Shown here: positions 53,994 to 64,000 of the stretch, one piece after another | Numbering within the stretch: position 1 is the first letter of the stretch | Layout of the letters: every line of letters starts with the position of its first letter | Assembly (NCBI RefSeq): GCF_014236795.1 | Contig: NZ_CP049017.1 | Coordinates: 3,698,001-3,762,000 of the forward strand | Direction: 5' to 3' | Source: Xanthomonas theicola | GTDB taxonomy: Bacteria; Pseudomonadota; Gammaproteobacteria; Xanthomonadales; Xanthomonadaceae | DNA: 64,000 nt | Notes under the pieces: generated by a model | What the model was told of the DNA's origin: nothing | What the model saw: the letters and a program-made list of their open reading frames with translations, nothing else | The model's database searches: none | Translations under genes and position numbers: made by a program

Positions 53994-54791
53994 ATGAGCA
54001 GCGACATCCTCCGCACCATTCTCGCCCGCAAGGCCGCAGAGATCGCCGAGCGCAGCGCGCGCGTGCCGCTGGCCGAGCTGGTCGCGCGCGCCGCCGCGGC
54101 GGCGCCGGTGCGCGGTTTCGCCCGCGCGCTACAGGCCGCGATCGACGACGGCGCGCCGGCGGTGATCGCCGAGGTCAAGAAGGCCAGTCCCTCCAAGGGC
54201 GTGATCCGGCCCGATTTCCATCCGGCCGACATCGCGGTCAGCTACGAATTCGGCGGCGCCGCGTGCCTGTCGGTGCTGACCGACGTGGACTTCTTCCAGG
54301 GTCACGACCGCTACTTGCAACAGGCGCGCGAGGCGTGCACGCTGCCGGTGCTGCGCAAGGACTTCACGATCGACCCGTACCAGGTGGTCGAGGCGCGCGT
54401 GCTCGGCGCCGACTGCATCCTGCTGATCGTCGCCGCGCTGGACGACCTGCAGCTGGCCGAGCTGTCGGCGCTGGCGCTGCAGCTGGGCATGGACGTGCTG
54501 GCCGAAGTGCACGACATCGACGAACTGGAGCGCGCGATCCAGGTGCCGGTGCCGCTGATCGGCATCAACAACCGCAACCTGCGCACCTTCGACGTGTCGC
54601 TGCAGACCACGCTGGCGATGCGCGACGCAGTGCCACGCGACCGCCTGCTGGTCACCGAGAGCGGCATCCTCGGCGCGGACGACGTGGCGACGATGCGCGC
54701 GGCCGGGGTGCACGCGTTCCTGGTCGGCGAGACCTTCATGCGCGCCGAGGAACCCGGCGAGGCGCTGCGCCAGCTGTTCTTCGGGCCATGA
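53994..54791 (+). CDS. trpC: Indole-3-glycerol phosphate synthase
   Basis: 265 residues from the ATG at 53994. TrpC motifs: [16 protein letters not shown] (catalytic Lys), [27 protein letters not shown] (Lys), LAEVHD (Glu), [12 protein letters not shown] and LVTESGI. It closes the indole ring of the tryptophan precursor. It is monofunctional, without a fused TrpF domain. It overlaps the downstream HAD gene (ATGA). Confidence 0.96.
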   Translation: MSSDILRTILARKAAEIAERSARVPLAELVARAAAAAPVRGFARALQAAIDDGAPAVIAEVKKASPSKGVIRPDFHPADIAVSYEFGGAACLSVLTDVDFFQGHDRYLQQAREACTLPVLRKDFTIDPYQVVEARVLGADCILLIVAALDDLQLAELSALALQLGMDVLAEVHDIDELERAIQVPVPLIGINNRNLRTFDVSLQTTLAMRDAVPRDRLLVTESGILGADDVATMRAAGVHAFLVGETFMRAEEPGEALRQLFFGP

Positions 54792-55528
54792 CCGCGACCT
54801 ATCCCATCCCGCGCGCCGACGCGCCTCTGGTGGTGTTCGATTTCGACCACACGCTGTACGACGGCGATTCGGGCAGCCACCTGTTCGCCTGGCTGATCCG
54901 GCGCAACCCGTTGCGCCTGGCCGCCGCGCTGCTGGCCACGCCGCTGCTGGGGCCGCTGGTGGCGATGCTGCCGACCCGGCGCAGCGGCATCTCCGGTTAC
55001 GTGTGGATCGCCAGTTTCGGCCTGCACCGCGCCCGCGAGTTCAACCGGGTGATCGACCAATACGTGCTACGCCACGAGGCGCAGATCCGCCAGCGGCTAT
55101 TGCCGCAGGCGCTGGAAGTGTTCGCCCGGCACCGCGCCGCCGGCGACCGGGTGGTGGTCGCCACCGGCGCGCCGCCGGAACTGGCGCGCGCCATCCTCGG
55201 CTTCGTCGCGCAGCAGGACGTGCCGGTGGTCGGCAGCCTGATCGGCCCGCGGCTGGGTGCAGTCACCGCCACCCGCCACTGCCACAACGAAGAAAAGATG
55301 CGCATGTTGCGCGAGCTGGGCTATGCGCGGATCGCCACCGCCTACTCCGACAGCACCGCCGACCTGCCGCTGCTGCAGGCCGCGGCCGTACCGGTGGTGG
55401 TCAATCCCAAGGTCTCGGCCGTGGCCCGCTTCCATCGCGAGTTGCCGTCCGGCACGCCGATCCTGAACTGGGGTTGCCGCGATCGCGGCGGCGACGTCGC
55501 GGCCGCGCCGGTCACGCCGGGAAGCTAG
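54788..55528 (+). CDS. HAD-IB family phosphatase
   Basis: 246 residues, start [14 protein letters not shown]. Motif I is [15 protein letters not shown], motif II is [12 protein letters not shown], and motif III/IV is [13 protein letters not shown] with an upstream Lys (HNEEKMRM). This matches the HAD-IB hydrolases of the SerB-like/CicA-like group with a helical cap. It is commonly found directly after trpC in xanthomonads. The phosphorylated substrate is unknown. Its TAG stop codon contains the TA dinucleotide used as target by the IS630 element that follows. Confidence 0.9.
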   Translation: MTATYPIPRADAPLVVFDFDHTLYDGDSGSHLFAWLIRRNPLRLAAALLATPLLGPLVAMLPTRRSGISGYVWIASFGLHRAREFNRVIDQYVLRHEAQIRQRLLPQALEVFARHRAAGDRVVVATGAPPELARAILGFVAQQDVPVVGSLIGPRLGAVTATRHCHNEEKMRMLRELGYARIATAYSDSTADLPLLQAAAVPVVVNPKVSAVARFHRELPSGTPILNWGCRDRGGDVAAAPVTPGS

Positions 55529-55530
55529 TG

Positions 55531-56322
55531 TTATGAGTTCGAAGTTCGCAGACAGAACCTCTCGACGCTTGCGAGGATGTCGTCGGCGGTCTTGGACCAA
55601 TTGAATGGCTTCGGGTCGGCGTTGTTGAGGTCGATGTGCTGGCCGATTGCCTTTTCGAGTTCTCGGGTGGAGCGGTGGTTGGCGCGGCGCATACAACGCT
55701 GGGTCAGCGTCGCGAACCAGCGCTCTACCTGGTTGAGCCGCGAGGCAGACGTCGGGGTGAAGTGGACGTGGAAGCGGGGATGACGGGTCAGCCAGTTCTT
55801 GATGGCATCCGTCTTATGGGTGCCGTAGTTGTCCATGACCAGGTGCACGTCGAGCACCGGAGGTACGTTGGCCTGGACGGTGCGCAAAAACTGCCGGAAC
55901 TCGCTGCTGCGATGACGCCTGTGGGTCTGGCCGATGACGCGTCCGGTGGCCATGTCCAAGGCCGCGAACAACGTCGTCGTACCGTGCCGCTCGTCGTCAT
56001 GGGTGCGCCGCTCGGGGATGCCAGGCGCCAAGGGCGGCATAGGCTGCGTGCGGTCGAGCGCCTGGATCTGGCTCTTCTCGTCCACGCAAAGCACCATCGC
56101 CCTCAGCGGCCGGTTCATGCAGAGGCCGACAATGTCGCCTACCTTGTCGACAAACATGGGATCGGTGGAGAGCTTGAAGGTCTCCTGGCGGCGCGGCTGC
56201 AATCGGAAGGCACGCCAGATGCGCGACACCACGGTCTGCGACAGCCCCATCGCGCGCGCCATGCTGCGCGTGCTCCAGTGCGTGGCGCCGACGGGGACGC
56301 TCTCCAGCGTCTTGGCGATCAC
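55531..56322 (-). CDS. IS630 transposase, C-terminal catalytic frame
   Basis: 263 residues. DDE residues are visible: the first Asp in [14 protein letters not shown], the second in [12 protein letters not shown], and the Glu in [10 protein letters not shown]. The domain continues the N-terminal frame at 56319-56609, which ends a few codons inside this frame. A fused product would be ~355 residues, normal for IS630. Production from two frames would need a -1 or +1 ribosomal shift near 56320-56345. Confidence 0.9.
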   Translation of the reverse strand: MIAKTLESVPVGATHWSTRSMARAMGLSQTVVSRIWRAFRLQPRRQETFKLSTDPMFVDKVGDIVGLCMNRPLRAMVLCVDEKSQIQALDRTQPMPPLAPGIPERRTHDDERHGTTTLFAALDMATGRVIGQTHRRHRSSEFRQFLRTVQANVPPVLDVHLVMDNYGTHKTDAIKNWLTRHPRFHVHFTPTSASRLNQVERWFATLTQRCMRRANHRSTRELEKAIGQHIDLNNADPKPFNWSKTADDILASVERFCLRTSNS

Positions 56323-56609
56323 GGCGTCGATGCGCGTGCGTCGATGGTTCTCGGAGCGCCCGACCGTGGGGCATCCAGCAGTGCCTCAAGTCGATGCTCA
56401 ACCAAGCGCGCCCGCCACTTGCTGATCATCTGCGGCGTGACGCGCTGCCGTGCCGCGACGACCTTGTCGTCCAGCCCGTCAGCGCAGGCCAGTACGATCC
56501 GGGCGCGCTGCGCCAGCGCTTGCGCCGTCTTGCGGCGCAGTGTCAACGCCACCAGTTCCTCGCGCTGCGTCTCGGTCAAAACCAAAAGTGCCTTGGGTCG
56601 TCCGCTCAT
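56319..56609 (-). CDS. IS630 transposase, N-terminal DNA-binding frame
   Basis: 96 residues from the ATG at 56609 ([19 protein letters not shown]). It holds the helix-turn-helix region ([38 protein letters not shown]) and ends [15 protein letters not shown]. Intact family members read on through PRTID into the IAKTLES stretch, which is found in the other frame. So this is either a programmed frameshift element or an inactivated copy. Confidence 0.85.
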   Translation of the reverse strand: MSGRPKALLVLTETQREELVALTLRRKTAQALAQRARIVLACADGLDDKVVAARQRVTPQMISKWRARLVEHRLEALLDAPRSGAPRTIDARASTP

Positions 56610-56879
56610 CGCTGCCGCGTCGAGTACGCCACGGACACAACGGACTTCAACGTCAAACAATAGTTCAACGAACTTCGAACTCATAACACTAGTGTGTCAT
56701 CATGATCATGGCAGATAACAAAGCGGCGGGCGCTTTCGTTCCAAACAGACGCGCATTCGGTCGCCCAGCGCTTGGCCAGCACCAGGAATTCATTGGCATC
56801 GGCTTGCACACAGAACAGGTCCGACTGGCGTTCGGCGATCCAGCGACCGACGTTGTGGTTGGTCGGCGTTGATTAGCCC

Positions 56880-57410
56880 TCATCCTCCGCCGAGGAAATC
56901 GCTCGCACGCGGAATCGGCGCTGGACAAGGCTGGCAGCGCATCATCGCCGTCGCCCGTCGCGTCAGCGCCCGGGGCGGATAATCGACGGTTGCAACGACC
57001 AACTTGCCAGGCAGAGCCGCGCGTCTTCCGCCTGTCCGGATGTTGGTGGTCTTCATCGATCTGTACGACCATCGCAAAGGCGTGATTGTTCTGGACCACG
57101 TCATGTACATTCCGCGATTGCGCTTCCCACCCTGGTGGGCATCTTCGATCTGCGCGATGTCTTGCTGTTTCCGGCGCTGCTCGCGTTCGCGCCTGGCCAG
57201 CCTGGCCTTGTGCTTCACCCGCCACGCGGTCTTGTCGTTCACGCCAAGATGGCGCATGAATTCGAGTGCGGCACCTGGCGCGTTGGCGACAATCGGTGGG
57301 CCGATGGTCCATGGCGTGGCGGGTCGGCCGCCCGCAGGCCACACCGGATGCAAGCCTGGCGCCGAGGCCTTCATATCGCGCAAACATCGGCCGCGACAGG
57401 CTTGGCGCAT
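56880..57410 (-). pseudogene. IS1595-like transposase remnant
   Basis: The minus-strand stretch GAALEFMRHLGVNDKTAWRVKHKARLARRER matches the zinc-finger-proximal part of IS1595 transposases (L..MRHLGVs.KTAWR.KHK). A shifted D.A..GG.RN piece (IEDAHQGGKRNRG) and NNHAFAMVVQIDEDH in another frame follow. No intact DDE region remains. The 180 bp between it and the IS630 copy show no gene. Confidence 0.7.
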
Positions 57411-57428
57411 TCATCCTCGGAGATCGCC

Positions 57429-57785
57429 ATGGTTCGCCACACGTCCGCCCGCCTCGCCCCGCTCGCCGCCTGCCTGCTGCTGGGCGCCTGCAGCACCACG
57501 CAGGTCGCCCAGGTGCAGCCGATCGACGGCGTCATCTCCGGCCAGTGCCACATCGACAAGGTCCGCGGCGCGATCGGCCTGGCCGCCACGCAGACCACCG
57601 TCGAGCGCGCCCGCGTCGACAGCGACAGCCTGAAGGTGCAGGTGGCGAACAGCAGCGTCGGCCACAGCGGCGCCACCTCCAGCGGCGTGGACAGCGCAAC
57701 CCGCGGCGCCGGCGAGAGCGGCGGCGAACGCCTGACCATCGAGGTCGGCCCGTACAACAACATCACCACGCTGTATTGCGGTTGA
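57429..57785 (+). CDS. Small lipoprotein, I78 inhibitor-like
   Basis: 118 residues from the ATG at 57429. The leader LAPLAACLLLGACSTTQV is a lipobox, with Cys becoming the acylated residue. The mature part has one early Cys (GQCHIDKV) and ends in LTIEVGPYNNITTLYCG, which parallels the end of I78 inhibitors (NI.vD..n.I..v.CG). The centre is rich in Ser, Gly and Thr. It may inhibit a periplasmic protease; the match is weaker than for the second protein at 59258. Confidence 0.6.
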   Translation: MVRHTSARLAPLAACLLLGACSTTQVAQVQPIDGVISGQCHIDKVRGAIGLAATQTTVERARVDSDSLKVQVANSSVGHSGATSSGVDSATRGAGESGGERLTIEVGPYNNITTLYCG

Positions 57786-57896
57786 GGCTGAGGGCGTGCG
57801 GCGCCGGGTGAGCGGCGCGGACAAAGCCGTTGCGCCGCGTTCGCGTTGCACCGTGGTGGCGCTACACGCGACCGAGCGGCCGCGCCTGCGGGTCGC

Positions 57897-59105
57897 TCAC
57901 GTGCGTTTGCGTGGACGCGCCGCTCTTGCGGCCGCGCTGCGGCCGGCCAGGCGCGATGCTGCCGGCGCGGCCGATCTGGCGCCTGCCGCCTTCGCACCCG
58001 GTTTCCTCGCGCCCGCGGCCTTGGCCACCTTGCGCGCCGCCGCGCGCGCCTGCGCCAGGTACTTCAACATGGCCAGGTCCCACTGCCGCTCGCCGCGCAC
58101 GCGCTCGCTCAGCCCGTGCAACGCGCCGCCGCGCCAGCCGGCGAACACGCACGGGTCGATGTAGGCCTTGCGGCACACCGCCGGGGTATTGCCCAGCGCA
58201 TCGGCCACCTTGCGGATCACCGCATTCTGCGCCAGCTTCAGCGCGCGCTCGCTGCTGGGTTCGGGTAAAGGCAGCTGCGCCAGGCGCTGCAGCGCGGCGC
58301 GGGTGCCGCCCCAGGTGCGGAAGTCCTTGGCGGTGAATCTCTCGCCCATCGCCTTGCGCAGGTAGTTGTTGACTTCGCCCGAGTCCACCGGCTGCAGCTG
58401 GCCGTCGTCGTCGCGGTACTGGAACAGTGCTTGCCCAGGCAATTGCTGGCAGCCGCGGATCAGCTTGACCAGGCGCACGTCGTCGACCTCGATGTCGTGT
58501 TCCTGCCCGCCCTTGCCACGGAACTTCAGCCGCGCGCGGCCGCCCTTGACGAATTCCAGGTGGCGGTTGCGCAGCGTGGTCAGGCCGTAGGAACGGTTGC
58601 TGCGCGCGTATTCGGCGTTGCCGACGCGCACCAGGGTCTCAGCCATCAGCGCCACCACCATCGCCAGCACCTTGTCGCGCGGGTAGCCGGGCAGCGCCAG
58701 GTCGCGGCGCAGGCGCCGGCGCAGCCGCGGCAGGGTCTGGCCGAAGGCCATGATCCGTTCGAACTTGCCGTCGCCGCGCACCTGCGCCCAGTCGGCGTGG
58801 TAGCGGTACTGCTTGCGCCGCCGCGCATCGCGGCCGGTAGCCTGCACATGGCCGTTGGCCCGGGTGCAGATCCACACCTCGGTATAGGCTGGCGGGATGG
58901 CCAGCTGGCGGATGCGCTGCAGGGTCGGCGCGTCGCGCACCGCGCTGCCGTCGGGCAGGCGGTAGCCGAAGCCCTTGCCGGCGCGGCGGCGGGCGATGCC
59001 GGGCTGGTCGTCGCTGACGTAGACCAGGCCGGCGCTGCTGGCGGCCTGCCTGGCCTGCTGCGCGTGTGCCGCCTCGGCGGCGGTGGTGCGGGACGCGTTG
59101 GACAT
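57897..59105 (-). CDS. DNA topoisomerase IB (poxvirus/eukaryote type)
   Basis: 402 residues from the ATG at 59105. The N-terminal region (GKGFGYRLPDGSAV..., RQLAIPPAYTEVWICTRANGH) matches the bacterial TopIB N-domain. The catalytic part has MVVALMAETLVRVGNAEYARSN, KDFRTWGGTRAA with the catalytic Arg, and GNTPAVCRKAYIDP with the active Tyr near residue 315. It relaxes supercoils without ATP. The C-terminal ~45 residues are Lys/Arg/Ala-rich, probably for DNA binding. It lies between two inhibitor-like lipoprotein genes. Confidence 0.93.
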   Translation of the reverse strand: MSNASRTTAAEAAHAQQARQAASSAGLVYVSDDQPGIARRRAGKGFGYRLPDGSAVRDAPTLQRIRQLAIPPAYTEVWICTRANGHVQATGRDARRRKQYRYHADWAQVRGDGKFERIMAFGQTLPRLRRRLRRDLALPGYPRDKVLAMVVALMAETLVRVGNAEYARSNRSYGLTTLRNRHLEFVKGGRARLKFRGKGGQEHDIEVDDVRLVKLIRGCQQLPGQALFQYRDDDGQLQPVDSGEVNNYLRKAMGERFTAKDFRTWGGTRAALQRLAQLPLPEPSSERALKLAQNAVIRKVADALGNTPAVCRKAYIDPCVFAGWRGGALHGLSERVRGERQWDLAMLKYLAQARAAARKVAKAAGARKPGAKAAGARSAAPAASRLAGRSAAARAARPRKRT

Positions 59106-59257
59106 CGGGATGCCAGCGATGGAGGAGCCGGGATTGTCGGCAGCGCGCTGCCTAGGCCGCGTCAACGGCGCACCGGTTAACGTGCGGCGAACGCGACTTG
59201 TCCGATTCTTCTGCACTTATGCTGGACCCGTCCACCCTCCACCCACCAGGAGCCCCG

Positions 59258-59653
59258 ATGAGCACTTTCCTTTCTTCTCGTGCGTCCGCGCGTGCCGGCC
59301 TGCTCGGCACGGCCTGCCTGGCGCTGGCATTGGCCGCGTGCACCGCGCCACCGCCGGACGAGCAGGAACAGGTGGCGGCCAAGGCCCAGGCCGCCGCGCA
59401 ACGGGCCGCCGCGCCGGATCCGGCCAGCGCCCCCGAGCCGCCGCCGGTGGGCACGTGCGACGCCTCGCAGGCGCAGGGCCTGGTCGGCCAGGCGGCCGAA
59501 CAGGCGCTGTTGGATCAGGCGCGCACCGACACCGGCGCCAAGCGCGTGCGCGTGCTCAAGCCGAACCAGGCCGTGACCATGGAGTTCGACGGCGAACGGC
59601 TCAATATCGAAGTCGATGCCAAGAACCAGATCACCGGCGTGCGCTGCGGCTGA
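59258..59653 (+). CDS. Peptidase inhibitor I78 family lipoprotein
   Basis: 131 residues from the ATG at 59258, with AGGAG 6 nt upstream. The leader GLLGTACLALALAACTAPPP is a lipobox. An Ala/Pro spacer of ~40 residues leads to the I78 fold: GTCDASQAQGLVGQAAEQAL, RVRVLKPNQAVTMEFDGERL, and NIEVDAKNQITGVRCG. The two Cys can form the family disulfide. It is expected to inhibit serine proteases in the periplasm or at the cell surface. Divergent from the topoisomerase gene. Confidence 0.85.
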   Translation: MSTFLSSRASARAGLLGTACLALALAACTAPPPDEQEQVAAKAQAAAQRAAAPDPASAPEPPPVGTCDASQAQGLVGQAAEQALLDQARTDTGAKRVRVLKPNQAVTMEFDGERLNIEVDAKNQITGVRCG

Positions 59654-59858
59654 GGTCCGTCCGCCGCCGCCGATGGGCGGCGAATCCGGCCGCGGCGGCA
59701 AGGCGGTTGCCGCGGCTACGGTTGCAGCTGCAACCATGTATTGCGGCACCGCACCAACATGTGCTTTAGTCGATGTACCGGTGACCTCAAGATGCGCTCC
59801 AGGATAGAGCGGGGGCGAGTGTCGCCGCGTTCCTTCGGATCGCTTTTCAGAGGCAGAC

Positions 59859-64000
<4,142 letters not shown>

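Larger units (their letters stand above)
55528..56689. mobile_element. Complete IS630-family element with TA target duplication
   Basis: The element is 1162 bp. Both ends carry the inverted repeat GTGTTATGAGTTCGAAGTTC (left at 55528, right complement ending 56689), flanked by TA at 55526-55527 and 56690-56691, the hallmark of IS630 insertion. It encodes a transposase in two overlapping frames on the minus strand. It inserted at the stop codon of the HAD gene. Confidence 0.95.

Overview
The window is very GC-rich DNA, with codon third positions almost all G or C. It most likely comes from a xanthomonad, probably Xanthomonas. Support comes from a trpG-trpD-trpC-HAD block, a GH5 endoglucanase with a carbohydrate-binding tail, a remnant of a type IV secretion antibacterial effector with an XVIPCD-like tail, GAGTCCC-type heptamer repeats and IS630 elements. 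The genus is an inference from gene content; there is no rRNA in the window.

1-13.4 kb, all on the minus strand, is a compact and often overlapping surface-polymer cluster: a glycosyltransferase-like protein cut by the window edge, a SAM methyltransferase, a glutamine-hydrolysing asparagine synthase, two polytopic flippases, a broken 2OG-Fe(II) oxygenase, an NAD-dependent sugar epimerase, a Wzz-like protein, an ABC exporter and a lasso-type B2 cysteine peptidase. Upstream lie a small protein and two tandem proteins that look like decayed type II dehydroquinases. 13.7-28.8 kb is housekeeping and degradative: an APC permease, an M28 peptidase, endoglucanase, an M16 peptidase, trehalase, an AIM24 protein, and a PheC-like periplasmic protein. 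Between these lie pseudogenes of a DUF72 protein and a lytic transglycosylase.

28.8-37.8 kb is the most interesting part. It resembles a lasso-peptide cluster of the paeninodin type: a 50-residue precursor ending in Ser, a cyclase of the asparagine-synthetase fold lacking the N-terminal Cys, a PqqD-like leader-binding protein, an HPr-kinase-like peptide kinase, a sulfotransferase, a methyltransferase and a nucleotidyltransferase. Three tandem phage-tail-collar proteins and a GNAT gene sit inside it. No B2 peptidase or exporter is present locally; the only candidates in the window are in the first cluster, 17 kb away.

37.8-51.8 kb mixes intact genes (AraC regulator, CorA-type transporter, amino-acid permease, EamA transporter, methyltransferase, cardiolipin synthase, pdxJ) with decayed ones (M23 peptidase, kptA, radical SAM protein, a secreted GH19-XVIPCD effector and its lipoprotein partner, IS630). 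51.8-55.5 kb is the trp block, followed by an IS630 copy inserted exactly at a stop codon. The rest holds an IS1595-like remnant, two small I78-like inhibitor lipoproteins flanking a eukaryote-type topoisomerase IB, and the first 1380 codons of gltB, cut by the right edge.

At least nine genes carry frameshifts, nonsense changes or deletions while their neighbours are intact. That pattern points to real gene decay rather than uniformly poor sequence.
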